DNA of 64,000 nucleotides from JBBQAA01 sp038276395 (GTDB lineage Bacteria; Actinomycetota; Thermoleophilia; Solirubrobacterales; Solirubrobacteraceae). A model generated the notes under the pieces. That model was given only the letters and a program-made list of their open reading frames with translations. It did not search any database and was not told the origin of the DNA. The translations under genes were made by a program, and so were the position numbers. Every line of letters begins with the position of its first letter. The first letter of the stretch is position 1. The DNA lies in the NCBI GenBank assembly GCA_038276395.1, contig JBBQAA010000002.1, positions 12,558 through 76,557 on the forward strand, given 5' to 3'. This document shows positions 18,809 to 27,486 of this stretch, in pieces.

Positions 18809-18850
18809 GCGTCTGTTCTTAGCAGACCGCGAGCCGGTAGAACTCCGGCC

Positions 18851-19954
18851 ATGGCCGCCGCTCCCACGAGGCCGCCGCGGCGGCGGAGCGTCCGCGAGCT
18901 CGAGGACCTCACCTCGCTCCTGCGCCAGGGCGCGGATCTCCGCGGGTTCGCGCTCCAGGACATCGACCTGCGCGAGGCGGCGATCTCGTGGGAGCGCATG
19001 CGGCTCGAGGGCACGCTGCTGCTCGGCTGCCCGCTCCCGCCCGGCGCCCGCGAGACGATCGAGGCCCGCGGCGGGACGGTCTTCCCCCGGTTCGGCGCGC
19101 GTCCCTACAACCCGTATCGCAGCACGCTCTACACGCCGGAGGAGCTGTGCGCCGTCGCGGGTGCGGGCCGGACCCGCGACGAGGAGATCCACGCCTTCTA
19201 CGTCGCCGCCGGCGCCTCCTTCCCCGACGTCGGCGAGGCGCTGGCCCAGCGCGTGCACGACCACGCGATCGATGACGCCCTCGCCGATCTCGTCGGGCAC
19301 GACTCCGCCGCGCGGCTCGCGCGGCGGATCGTCGGCGTCATGGGCGGCCACGCGGTCCCCCGCGACGCCCCGGCCTACCGCGAGGCGGCGCGCGTGGCCT
19401 GGCTCCTCGGCTCGGACCACCTGATCGTCACCGGCGGCGGCCCGGGGGTGATGGAGGCGGCGAACCTCGGCGCCGCGCTCGCGGGGCGCCCCGAGGCCGA
19501 CTTCGCGCGCGCGCTCGAGCTGGGCGAGCCCGAGGCGATCATCGCCGCCTTCCCCGAGCGCCGGGCGAATCTGGCCGTCCCCACCTGGTTCTACGGCTTC
19601 GAGCCGGTCAACCGCTTCGCCACCCACGTGGCCAAGTACTTCGCCAACTCGATCCGCGAGGACGGCCTCCTGGCCATGTGCCTGCACGGGATCGTCTACG
19701 CGGAGGGCGGCGCCGGGACCGTGCAGGAGGTCTTCATGGACGCCGAGCAGAACGCCTACGCCACCTTAGGCTTCCGCAGCCCGATGGCCCTCCTCGGCGC
19801 CGAGCGGTGGGATCCCGCCGGCGGCGCGGGGGTCTTCCCGGCGCTCGCGCGCGAGGCGGCGGAGTACCGGGAGATGGTCGGGCTGTGCGGCGGCGCGGAG
19901 GAGGCGGCGGCGTTCATCCGCGCCCACCCGCCGCAACGCGCCGAGCTCGGTTAG
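18851..19954 (+). CDS. LOG-family Rossmann nucleotide-binding protein
   Basis: A 367-residue protein of the LOG/YgdH class, whose members cleave the N-glycosidic bond of nucleoside monophosphates. The diagnostic motif appears as TGGGPGVMEAANLGA (about 195) and EGGAGTVQEVF (about 285), which supply the PGGxGTxxE-type catalytic site. An N-terminal extension of about 90 residues is proline/arginine-rich at the start and unlike plant LOG. Whether it makes cytokinin-like bases or recycles nucleotides is unknown. Confidence 0.82.
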   Translation: MAAAPTRPPRRRSVRELEDLTSLLRQGADLRGFALQDIDLREAAISWERMRLEGTLLLGCPLPPGARETIEARGGTVFPRFGARPYNPYRSTLYTPEELCAVAGAGRTRDEEIHAFYVAAGASFPDVGEALAQRVHDHAIDDALADLVGHDSAARLARRIVGVMGGHAVPRDAPAYREAARVAWLLGSDHLIVTGGGPGVMEAANLGAALAGRPEADFARALELGEPEAIIAAFPERRANLAVPTWFYGFEPVNRFATHVAKYFANSIREDGLLAMCLHGIVYAEGGAGTVQEVFMDAEQNAYATLGFRSPMALLGAERWDPAGGAGVFPALAREAAEYREMVGLCGGAEEAAAFIRAHPPQRAELG

Positions 19955-20009
19955 GGCCGGCGGCCGGCCGGGCAAGTCGAGGTAGAGAATCCCGACCGAG
20001 AGGAACCCC

Positions 20010-20591
20010 ATGGCCGACGAGCTGAAGGGCAAGAAGATCGCCATCATCGCCGCCGACGGCGTCGAGCAGGTCGAGCTCGAGCAGCCGCGCGACGCGGTCG
20101 CCGGCGCCGGCGCCGAGACGGAGCTGATCTCGCTCGCGGAGGGCGAGATCCAGGCGATGAACGGCGACATCGACCAGGGCGACAAGTTCTCGGTCGACAA
20201 GGTCATCGGCGACGCCGCGGCCGAGGACTACGACGGGCTGATCCTCCCCGGCGGGGTGGCCAACCCCGACAACCTGCGCCAGGACGAGGACGTCATCGCC
20301 TTTTTGCAGGCGTACTTCAAGACCGGCAAGCCGGTCGGGGTCATCTGCCACGGGCCGTGGACGCTCGTCGAGGCCGACCTCGTCAAGGGGCGGACGCTCA
20401 CGTCCTTCCCGAGCGTGCGCACGGACATCGAGAACGCCGGCGGCAAGTGGGTCGACGAGGAGGTCGTCACCGACGAGGGGCTCGTCTCGAGCCGCAATCC
20501 GGACGACCTGCCCGCCTTCTGCGCGAAGATCGTCGAGGAGTTCGCCGAGGGCGCCCACGACGTGGCGGAGGAGGGGGCGACCGCGGCGTAG
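20010..20591 (+). CDS. DJ-1/PfpI-family protein (YhbO/Gsp18-like)
   Basis: A 193-residue DJ-1/PfpI protein, a class linked to protein deglycation or stress tolerance. The nucleophile elbow is VICHGPW (Cys at about 114), with GLILPGG before it. A well-placed ribosome site (GAGAGGAA) precedes ATG 20010. Charge-rich C-terminal residues suggest a soluble cytoplasmic protein. It is convergent with the broken desaturase gene. Confidence 0.88.
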   Translation: MADELKGKKIAIIAADGVEQVELEQPRDAVAGAGAETELISLAEGEIQAMNGDIDQGDKFSVDKVIGDAAAEDYDGLILPGGVANPDNLRQDEDVIAFLQAYFKTGKPVGVICHGPWTLVEADLVKGRTLTSFPSVRTDIENAGGKWVDEEVVTDEGLVSSRNPDDLPAFCAKIVEEFAEGAHDVAEEGATAA

Positions 20592-20608
20592 AGCGCGTCG
20601 CCGAGGGC

Positions 20609-21196
20609 TCAGGCCGCCTTGGCGGCCCGGCGTTCCGGCGTGATGCGCACGACGTTCCAGGCGAGCCCGAGCCGCTCGAGCGCGCCGTTGACCCACGCGC
20701 TCGGGTCGAGCTCGAGGCGCCGGAGCCGTGGACCGCGGAGGTGGGGAAGGCGTGGTGGTTGTGGTACCGCGCCTCTCCGAGCGAGGGGAGCACGAGCCAG
20801 AACACGTTGCGCGACTCGTCGTCGGTGGCGAGCGCCGCGGCCGACGAAGTGGCAGAGCGAGTTGATCGACCAGGTCACGTGGTTCAGCAGGAAGACCCGC
20901 ACGAGCCCGCCCCACAGGAGGCCGGTGAGCCCGCCCATGAAGCGCCCGGTGAGCGCCCAGCCGAGCGCGAAGGGAAGACTCACGACGCCCTGCACGGCCA
21001 TCGAGCCCATCACGGCGAGCACGGCCCGCAGTGCGCGCCCCGTGATGCCGAGGGCGGTCACGAGGTAGAGCCCGAGCGGGATCCCCAGGTCGCTGAGGCC
21101 GACGGCGCGGTTCCACAGCAGCACGACCGCCGTGAGAAAGGCGGCGATGGGGATGCCGACGGCGAACGGGTTCGTGGTCTTGTGGGCGCGGGACAT
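20609..21196 (-). pseudogene. Acyl-CoA/fatty-acid desaturase remnant lacking its first histidine boxes
   Basis: Three frames together give a membrane desaturase: NPFAVGIPIAAFLTAVV to LLNHVTWSINSLCHF, then (after a shift near 20830-20838) TDDESRNVFWLVLPSLGEA with the third box YHNHHAFP, then (after a shift near 20730) LRRLELDPSAWVNGALERL. In-frame pieces are also missing: GITG runs straight into RALRAVLAVMGSMAVQG without HRxxTHR, and VQG runs straight into VVSLPFALGW without WVxDHRxHH. Without these iron ligands it cannot work as written. ATG 21196 is 88 bases from a divergent PucR gene, a common pairing. Confidence 0.75.
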
Positions 21197-21284
21197 GAGC
21201 AGACTTGAACCGGGGTCGCAGCTTCTCTCCGTGGCTTGGCCGGCCTCCCGCGCTCTCGGCGGCCGGACTTGTAGCTTTGTGATA

Positions 21285-22472
21285 ATGGCTGCCCCCGTCC
21301 GCCCGTGGCTCGAGCTGCCCCCGGAGGTGGCGGCGGCTCTGCGGCCGGAGCTCGGCGCGACGACGGAGGAGATCATCGGCGCGCTCCGCGAGGGCGTGCC
21401 GGACTACGCGCGCCCGCTCGACGGCGCCTTCGGGGCGGGGCTCCGCGTCGGGGTCGAGAGCGCGCTCTCGACCTTCGTGGACGAGGTCGAGGCGGGGGAG
21501 CGGCTCCCGCGCTCGGACGCCTATGTGAACCTCGGCCGCGGCGAGTACCACGCCGGGCGGAGCCTCGACGCGCTGCTCGCCGCCTACCGCCTCGGCGCCC
21601 GGGTGGCGTGGCGGCGCTTCGCCGCGGCCGGTGCGCGCGCGCCGCTCGCGCCCGAGCTCCTCTACGCGCTGGCCGAGGCGATCTTCGCCTACATCGACGA
21701 GCTCTCCGCCGAGTCGGCCGAGGGCTACGCGCTCGAGCAGTCCGCCGTGGCCGGCGCGGCGCAGCTTCGCCGGCGGCGCCTGGCGCGCCTGCTCCTGCTC
21801 GACCCGCCGGCCGAGCCCGACGCCGCCGCGGCGACCGCGGCCGAGGCCGGCTGGCCGCTGCCGCCCTCCCTCGCCGTGCTCGTCCTCGCCGGTGAGGCGC
21901 GCGAGGCGGTGCTCCGCCGGCTGCCCTCCGAGGCGATCGCCGACGCGGGGGAGGAGGAGCTCGCCGTGCTCGTGCCCGACCCGGACGCGCCGGGGCGCCG
22001 CGCCTCGCTCGGGCGCGCGATCGAGGCCGCCGGAGCGGGCGTGAGGGGCGCGCTCGGGCCGAGCGTGGCCTGGCCGGACGCGCCGCTCTCCCGCGCGCGG
22101 GCCCGTGCGGCGCTCGCCCTGGCCGCGGCGGGAGCCGTGCCGGCGGCGCCGCTCGTCGTCGCCGCCGACCACGGGGCGGCGCTCCTGCTCACGAGCGACC
22201 CGCGCCTCGTCGCCGATCTCATCCGCGAGACGCTCGCGCCGCTCGAGGCGCTGCCGCCCGCCACCCGGCAGCGGCTGACCGAGACGCTCGCCGCCTGGCT
22301 CGCCGAGCAGGGCCGCCTGCAGCCGGTGGCGGCGCGGCTCGGGGTCCATCCCCAGACCGTCCGCTACCGCCTGCGCCGCCTGCGCGCGGAGCTCGGCGGC
22401 GCGCTCGACGACCCCGACGCGCGCTTCGAGCTCGACCTCGCCCTGCGCACCCGTGCATATTTGCTAGCTTGA
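21285..22472 (+). CDS. PucR-family transcriptional regulator
   Basis: A 395-residue regulator with an N-terminal helical sensor-like region, a central GGDEF-like degenerate domain (LAVLVLAGEAREAVL), and a C-terminal PucR helix-turn-helix (RLQPVAARLGVHPQTVRYRLRRL at about 345-367). It is divergent from the desaturase, which it probably controls, since PucR/desaturase pairs recur in actinobacteria. ATG 21285 follows an AT-richer leader (TTTGTGATA). Confidence 0.85.
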   Translation: MAAPVRPWLELPPEVAAALRPELGATTEEIIGALREGVPDYARPLDGAFGAGLRVGVESALSTFVDEVEAGERLPRSDAYVNLGRGEYHAGRSLDALLAAYRLGARVAWRRFAAAGARAPLAPELLYALAEAIFAYIDELSAESAEGYALEQSAVAGAAQLRRRRLARLLLLDPPAEPDAAAATAAEAGWPLPPSLAVLVLAGEAREAVLRRLPSEAIADAGEEELAVLVPDPDAPGRRASLGRAIEAAGAGVRGALGPSVAWPDAPLSRARARAALALAAAGAVPAAPLVVAADHGAALLLTSDPRLVADLIRETLAPLEALPPATRQRLTETLAAWLAEQGRLQPVAARLGVHPQTVRYRLRRLRAELGGALDDPDARFELDLALRTRAYLLA

Positions 22473-22481
22473 TATCCAGAT

Positions 22482-22982
22482 ATGTCACCGGCGCGCAAGA
22501 AGCACACCGCCCTGTACGTCCGCCTGCCCACCGCCGAGGCCTCGAAGCTCGACCGCGCCGCCTTCGAGCTCGGCGCGGCCAAGCAGGACCTCGTCACCGG
22601 CCTCATCGCCTCCTACGTCGACCCCGCCACGGCGGCCGGGCTCGAGGCCCTCGGCGCGCTGCTCGGCGCGGCGCGGGAGGCGCGCGCGGAGCCGGAGCCC
22701 GAGCGCCCGCCGTTCGGCTTCGCCGACCGCCGCCGGGTCATCGTCGAGGCAGAGCCCGAGGGGCTGACCGTCGGGCGCCACGACTTCCGCGCCTCAGGAG
22801 GGCCGGACGTCCTCACCGTGGCCGAGGTCGCCGAGCTGCTGAAGGTCGAGGAGGACGTCGTCGCGAAACTCGCCGCGGCGGGGGAGCTCCCCGGGCGCCG
22901 GCTCGGCGGCGAGTGGCGCTTCGCGCGCCGGGCGCTGCTCGAGTGGCTGGGCGACGGCGCCGCCGCGGGCGAGGGCGCCTGA
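22482..22982 (+). CDS. DNA-binding protein: ribbon-helix-helix-like head plus excisionase-type HTH
   Basis: A 166-residue two-part DNA-binding protein. The head (TALYVRLPTAEASKLDRAAFELG at about 9-31) looks like a ribbon-helix-helix segment; the C-terminal part (VLTVAEVAELLKVEEDVVAKL, then GEWRFARRALLEWL) is a MerR/excisionase-type helix-turn-helix. No recombinase is nearby. Its stop overlaps the clpP start (TGATG), so it may regulate or co-act with ClpP. The role is inferred only from domains. Confidence 0.75.
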   Translation: MSPARKKHTALYVRLPTAEASKLDRAAFELGAAKQDLVTGLIASYVDPATAAGLEALGALLGAAREARAEPEPERPPFGFADRRRVIVEAEPEGLTVGRHDFRASGGPDVLTVAEVAELLKVEEDVVAKLAAAGELPGRRLGGEWRFARRALLEWLGDGAAAGEGA

Positions 22983-23569
22983 TGCCCCTCGTCCCCATGG
23001 TCATCGAGCAGGACGGGCGCGGCGAGCGCTCCTTCGACATCTATTCGCGCCTGCTGCGCGATCGCGTCATCTACCTCGGCTCGCCGATCGACGACCAGGT
23101 GGCGAACCTGATCGTCGCCCAGCTCCTGCACCTCGAGTCCGAGGATCCCGAGAAGGACGTGCAGATGTACGTCAACTCCCCCGGCGGCGTCGTCTACGCG
23201 GGCCTCGCGATCTACGACACGATGCGCTTCATCAAGCCCGACGTGCAGACGACCTGCGTGGGGATCGGGATGTCGATGGGGGCGCTCGTCCTCACCGGCG
23301 GCGCACCCGGCAAGCGCTTCGCGCTGCCGAACGCCCGGATCCTCATCCATCAGCCCACGGGTGGCTTCGAGGGCCAGTCTTCCGACATCGAGATCCACGC
23401 CCGCGAGACGCTGGCGATCCGCGCGCGGCTCGACGAGCTCTACGCCCACCACACCGGGCAGAGCGTCGAGCGCGTTCACGAGGACATGGAGCGTGACCGC
23501 TTCTTCACCGCCGAGCAAGCGGTGGAGTACGGGCTGATCGATCGGGTGCTGCCGGGCCGCGGGCGCTGA
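22982..23569 (+). CDS. clpP: ATP-dependent Clp protease proteolytic subunit ClpP
   Basis: A 195-residue serine protease subunit forming the ClpP barrel. The catalytic triad is visible: Ser98 in GIGMSMGA, His123 in ILIHQP and Asp172 in MERDRFF. The usual GxAASM is GIGMSM here, a small change next to the nucleophile. It starts at ATG 22982, overlapping the stop of the DNA-binding gene. Whether this is the housekeeping ClpP or one of several paralogues cannot be judged from the window. Confidence 0.93.
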   Translation: MPLVPMVIEQDGRGERSFDIYSRLLRDRVIYLGSPIDDQVANLIVAQLLHLESEDPEKDVQMYVNSPGGVVYAGLAIYDTMRFIKPDVQTTCVGIGMSMGALVLTGGAPGKRFALPNARILIHQPTGGFEGQSSDIEIHARETLAIRARLDELYAHHTGQSVERVHEDMERDRFFTAEQAVEYGLIDRVLPGRGR

Positions 23570-23595
23570 GACGGCGCTCGCCGCTCGCCGGAGGG

Positions 23596-23814
23596 TCAGA
23601 GCCCGAGGCCGCCGCCGTCACCACGCCGCGCCCGGCGTGCGGCGCGAACGGACCGCTCGCGGCCACGGTCGCCGATCCTGCCCGTCCGCCGCATCGAGCC
23701 GGCGACGGAGTAGGCGAGCCCGAGGACCATCGCCACGATCGCGTAGGCGATCCCGGGGGCGCCCGTGAGGGCGAGCACGAGGAAGACGATGCCGCCGGCC
23801 ATTCCGATGGCCAC
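23596..23814 (-). CDS. Small two-helix membrane protein
   Basis: A 72-residue candidate from GTG 23814 (or ATG 23802): two hydrophobic segments (GIVFLVLALTG and YAIVAMVLGLAYSV) followed by a strongly basic arginine-rich tail. Codon use is like that of neighbours. No family is recognised. It faces the clpP gene and lies downstream of a strong hairpin at 23821-23840. Confidence 0.5.
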   Translation of the reverse strand: MAIGMAGGIVFLVLALTGAPGIAYAIVAMVLGLAYSVAGSMRRTGRIGDRGRERSVRAARRARRGDGGGLGL

Positions 23815-23820
23815 CCAGGC

Positions 23821-23840
23821 CCCCGCGGAAGTCCGCGGGG
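23821..23840. repeat. Near-perfect 20-bp palindrome
   Basis: CCCCGCGGA (23821-23829) and TCCGCGGGG (23832-23840) are exact inverted repeats with only two bases between. It sits seven bases upstream of the small membrane gene and 81 bases from the start of the divergent esterase, so it may bind a dimeric regulator or fold in the leader. Confidence 0.55.
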
Positions 23841-23921
23841 ACAGGCTGCCCCTTCGCCGGGGCGGCAAACGGCCGGCTCGCGCCAACCGGTGCGCGGTTC
23901 CATTGCGCGTAGATTGCGCCC

Positions 23922-25259
23922 ATGACCCGCCTGCGACGAGCCCTCCCGATCCTCCTGCTGCCGGCCTGCCTCGCGGCCCCGGCCGCACAGGCGAAGACGC
24001 CCGCGTTCCGCGACCACGCCGGCCTGCGGGTGCAAAGGGTCACGCGGATCGATGCTCGCCAGCTGAACCTGAGCGTCGTGTCCGTCGCGCTCGCCCACCG
24101 GCTGGACATCAGGATCCTCCTCCCGTCGGGCTACGCGAGCCACCCGCGCCGCCGCTACCCCGTGCTCTACCTCTTCCACGGCACGAGCGGGCGGGCGTCG
24201 GACTGGATCACGCAGGGCGACGCCGAGCGGACGACCGCGCGCTCCCCGTTCGTCGTCGTCATGCCCGACGAGGGCTTCGACGGGGACGGCGGCGGCTACT
24301 TCACCGACTGGTACAACGGCGGGCGCGGAGGGCCGCCGAGGTGGGAGACCTACAACATCCGCGAGCTCGTGCCGTTCGTCGACGCGAACCTCCGGACGCG
24401 GGCCGCCCGGGGCGGGCGCGCGATCGCCGGGCTCTCACAGGGCGGGTTCGGCTCGCTCTCGCTGGCGGCGCGCCATCCGGACATGTTCCAGAGCGTCTCC
24501 GCGTTCTCCGGGGCGGCCGAGATCGACGGCGACGCCGCGGCGGTCGCCATCATGACCCCCGTCATCGAGGGGACGGCGGCGGGGCTCGACCACGCGAGCG
24601 ATCCCGACGCGATGTTCGGGCCTCGCGCCACCAACGAGCTGAACTGGCAGGCCCACGACCCCCACACCCTGGCCGGCAACCTCCGCGGCATGGACGTCCG
24701 GCTGTGGACGGGGAACGGCATGAGAGGCCCGTTCGATCCCGCTCTCGGCAATCCGGCGGGCGGGGGGATCGAGACCGGCGTGCACCTGCTCACCCAGCTC
24801 TTCCATGCGCGGCTGAAGGCGCTGGGGATCCCGAGCCGCTACGAGGACTACGGCCCGGGAACCCACACCTGGCCCTACTGGGCGCGCGACCTGCGCGAGC
24901 TCGCCGGCCCGCTCGCGCAGCGCTTCGCCCGCGCGCCGAAGCGACCGGCGCGCGTGGGCTACAAGACGACGGACGCGCGGTGGACACAGTGGGGCTTCAC
25001 CGTCGCGCTGCGCCGCCCGGCGCCCGCCTTCAGCACGCTCGCTCGGGCCGGGCGCGCCGGGTTCACGCTCACGGGAACGGGGAAGGCGACGGTGCTCACG
25101 CCGCGCTTCTACCGGCCGTGGGCGCGCGAGCGCGTGCGAACCGCCGACGCCCGCGGCCGGCGTGTGCGCGTGCTGCGCGCCGGCCGCGCCGGACGGCTGC
25201 GGGTCGCGCTCGATCTCGGCCCGGGCGCCGCGCGGGTGAGCGTCGCGCGGGCCCGCTGA
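23922..25259 (+). CDS. Secreted esterase (esterase D/antigen 85-like)
   Basis: A 445-residue secreted hydrolase with signal peptide (RALPILLLPACLAAPAAQA). The core matches the esterase D/mycolyltransferase-like family: YPVLYLFHGTSG, VVVMPDEGF, nucleophile elbow IAGLSQGGFG (Ser at about 171) and GTHTWPYW (His at about 314). An extra beta-rich tail of about 110 residues after the core is unlike plain antigen 85. Mycolic acids are not expected in this lineage, so an esterase is more likely than a mycolyltransferase. Confidence 0.82.
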   Translation: MTRLRRALPILLLPACLAAPAAQAKTPAFRDHAGLRVQRVTRIDARQLNLSVVSVALAHRLDIRILLPSGYASHPRRRYPVLYLFHGTSGRASDWITQGDAERTTARSPFVVVMPDEGFDGDGGGYFTDWYNGGRGGPPRWETYNIRELVPFVDANLRTRAARGGRAIAGLSQGGFGSLSLAARHPDMFQSVSAFSGAAEIDGDAAAVAIMTPVIEGTAAGLDHASDPDAMFGPRATNELNWQAHDPHTLAGNLRGMDVRLWTGNGMRGPFDPALGNPAGGGIETGVHLLTQLFHARLKALGIPSRYEDYGPGTHTWPYWARDLRELAGPLAQRFARAPKRPARVGYKTTDARWTQWGFTVALRRPAPAFSTLARAGRAGFTLTGTGKATVLTPRFYRPWARERVRTADARGRRVRVLRAGRAGRLRVALDLGPGAARVSVARAR

Positions 25260-25354
25260 CGCTGGCCGCCGAGCCCGGAGGGGGCGAACCGCGGCACCCC
25301 GCTCCCTATGGGGGGCGTGGAGCCCGGCTTCATCCTGGATGCCTGCGCGAGGCG

Positions 25355-25740
25355 ATGGTTTCCAGGAACCTTCGCCGCGAGCAGGCGGTCGCGGCGCTCG
25401 CCGCCCGGCAGGAGGGGCTCGTCGCGAGCCGCCAGCTTCGCGCGCTCGGGATGAACGATCAGACCGCTCGTCGCCGCGTGCGCGCCGCGCAGCTGTCCCG
25501 GCGTCTTCGCCGTCGGGCATCCGCATGTGACCGAGGCCGGACGCCTCCTCGTCGCCGTCATGGCCTACCGCCCGGGGCCTGCGTTGCCCGCCGCTCGGCG
25601 GCGGAGTGGTGGAAGCTCCTGCGCGGGCGCCGGGCCCGGGTCGACGTCATCGCCACGACGGGAAGTCAGCGAGCGGCTCCTCAGACGGCGCGAGATCGGG
25701 ATCGCGACGCCCGCTTCCCGATTCCATCCCGGAGATTCCC
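25355..25740 (+). pseudogene. AbiEi-antitoxin-like/DUF559-type gene remnant, frameshifted
   Basis: From ATG 25355 the frame reads LRREQAVAALAARQEGLVASRQLRALGM, a winged-helix start typical of AbiEi-type antitoxin/DUF559 proteins. The continuation GVFAVGHPHVTEAGRLLVAVMAYRPG is in another frame and ARRSAAEWWKLLRGRRARVDVIATTG in a third, so at least two shifts (near 25500 and 25578) are needed. The C-terminal half, including any nuclease domain, is absent or unrecognisable. Family assignment is tentative. Confidence 0.5.
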
Positions 25741-26115
25741 TCAGGCCTCGGTCATCTCCGGGTCGCGCGGAGCCTCGACGCCGCCGCCGTTCCCGTTGCC
25801 GCCGTTCTCCTCCATCGCGCCGCGCTGCGAGCGGCTCCACCATTCGTAGATGATCGGGACGTGGAACCAGCTCGTGTACCGGGTGCGGAAGTCGATGAAC
25901 TCCGGCCCCTCCCAGTAGGCGTAGAAGTCCGCGGTGTCCTCGAAGGTCGCGGTCTGCCGGAAGCGATACGGATCCTCGCGCGAGCGCTGGACCTCGAAGT
26001 CGAGCGCGCGGTAGCGCAGCGCGACGGGCGCGATGCCCCGCAGGGCGTCCTCGAAGCGGTCGCCGCGCATGATGGTGGCGTACCAGGGGATGTGGATGAT
26101 GCCGCCGGCCGCCAC
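25741..26115 (-). CDS. Conserved hypothetical protein, possibly dimeric alpha-beta barrel
   Basis: A 124-residue soluble protein rich in aromatic residues (IHIPWYATIMRGDRF, then DTADFYAYWEGPEFIDFRTRYTSWFHVPI) with a glycine/asparagine-rich low-complexity tail. The length and strand-helix pattern resemble small dimeric alpha-beta barrel (monooxygenase-like) proteins, but no catalytic residue is evident. It starts 11 bases beyond the ccr stop on the same strand, so it is probably co-transcribed downstream of ccr. Confidence 0.6.
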   Translation of the reverse strand: MAAGGIIHIPWYATIMRGDRFEDALRGIAPVALRYRALDFEVQRSREDPYRFRQTATFEDTADFYAYWEGPEFIDFRTRYTSWFHVPIIYEWWSRSQRGAMEENGGNGNGGGVEAPRDPEMTEA

Positions 26116-26126
26116 GGCTAGACCAC

Positions 26127-27377
26127 CTAGGCCCCGACCTCGGCGCGGATGGCCTCCGGCCCCTCGCCGGTGCGGCCCTCGCCCTCGGACTCAGCGCCCA
26201 CGAGGATCGCGATCTTGCCGAGGTGCTTGTTGTCGCGCAGGAGCTGGTGGGCCTCGGCCACGCACTCGAAGCCCATCGTCTTCCACAGCACGGGGCGGAT
26301 CTTCGACTCCTCGATCAATGCGTTGGCCTTCGTCGCCTCCCACGCGTTGGCGAAGTGCGAGCCGATGATCTCCTTCTGGCGCATCCACAGGTAGCGCACG
26401 TCGAAGTCGAGCTGGTAGCCCGAGGTCGCGCCGCAGATGACGACCTTGCCGAACGGCCGCACGGTGAGGACCGAGGTGGGGAACGTCGCCTGCCCGACAT
26501 GCTCGAAGACGATGTCGGGCTGGCCGCCGAGGAGCTCGGCCACGTGCTTGGAGAAGCGGCGGGACTCCTTGAAGCGCGCCTTCTCCTCCTCGCCGGACTC
26601 CTCGCCCGTGCGCATCATCCCCGAGAACTCGTTGCGGTCGATGTAGGCCTTCGCGCCAAGTTGCTTGACGAGCTCGCCCTTCTCGGGCGAGGAGACGACG
26701 CCCACGGCGTCCGCGCCCGTGAGCGCGCAGAGCTGGGTGGCGAAGACGCCGAGCCCGCCCGCCGCGCCCCAGATGAGCACGCGGTGGCCGGCCTGGAGCT
26801 TCGCGCGGTCGAGCAGCATCCGGTAGGCGGTGAAGTACGTGAGGCCGTAGGAGGCGGCCTCGTCCCAGGAGAGGTGGGCGGGCTTGGGCAGGAGCTGCTG
26901 GGCCTGGACCTTCGTGAACTGCGCGAAGGAGCCCCAGCTCGTCTCGTACCCCCAGATCTTCTGCGAGGGCGCGGCCAGCGGGTCGAGGCCGTGCACCTCC
27001 GGGTCCTCGTAGGAGGCCTGGTTGCAGTGCATGACGACCTCGTCGCCCGGCTCCCAGCGCGTCACGCCGGGGCCGACCTTCCACACGACGCCCGAGGCGT
27101 CCGAGCCGCCGATGTGATGGTCCTCCTCCGGGTGGGAGCGGAAGACCGAGACGGGCTTGCCGAGCGCGGCCCACACGTTGTTGAAGTTGACGCCGGCCGC
27201 CATCACGCGCACGACGACCTCGAAGGCCTTGGGCTCCGGGACCTCGATCTCCTCGAGCTGGAAGGCGTCGGTCGGCTCGCCCTCGCGGTCCTGCCGGATG
27301 ACCCAGGCGGCCATCGTCTCGGGCAGCTCGCCCGGCTCGGTCGCCACCTGGCTGACCTGGCTCACGTCCACTGCCAT
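26127..27377 (-). CDS. ccr: Crotonyl-CoA carboxylase/reductase
   Basis: A 416-residue medium-chain dehydrogenase that reductively carboxylates crotonyl-CoA to ethylmalonyl-CoA with NADPH, the key step of the ethylmalonyl-CoA pathway. Diagnostic segments: AGVNFNNVWAALG near the N terminus (the Asn of the CO2 pocket), IWGYETSWGSFAQF, VLIWGAAGGLGVF for NADPH, DIVFEHVGQATFP, and WMRQKEIIGSHFANA with the conserved His. Start ATG 27377. It agrees with an Ecm-type mutase at 11.8 kb. Confidence 0.85.
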   Translation of the reverse strand: MAVDVSQVSQVATEPGELPETMAAWVIRQDREGEPTDAFQLEEIEVPEPKAFEVVVRVMAAGVNFNNVWAALGKPVSVFRSHPEEDHHIGGSDASGVVWKVGPGVTRWEPGDEVVMHCNQASYEDPEVHGLDPLAAPSQKIWGYETSWGSFAQFTKVQAQQLLPKPAHLSWDEAASYGLTYFTAYRMLLDRAKLQAGHRVLIWGAAGGLGVFATQLCALTGADAVGVVSSPEKGELVKQLGAKAYIDRNEFSGMMRTGEESGEEEKARFKESRRFSKHVAELLGGQPDIVFEHVGQATFPTSVLTVRPFGKVVICGATSGYQLDFDVRYLWMRQKEIIGSHFANAWEATKANALIEESKIRPVLWKTMGFECVAEAHQLLRDNKHLGKIAILVGAESEGEGRTGEGPEAIRAEVGA

Positions 27378-27486
27378 GTTCTGAAAGACCTCGCTCGTCG
27401 CCGTCGGGGAAGGAGGCCCGATCCTACCCTTCCGCCGCGTCCGTTCGGTGATAGCTTCGCCCGCAGGGAACTGCGAGAGGAGCGGC

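Noticed and set aside
16829..19954. A 1041-codon open frame on the plus strand
   Set aside because: Its first two thirds are antisense to the secreted esterase, whose signal peptide and catalytic motifs are clear; only the part from 18851 (LOG protein) is real.
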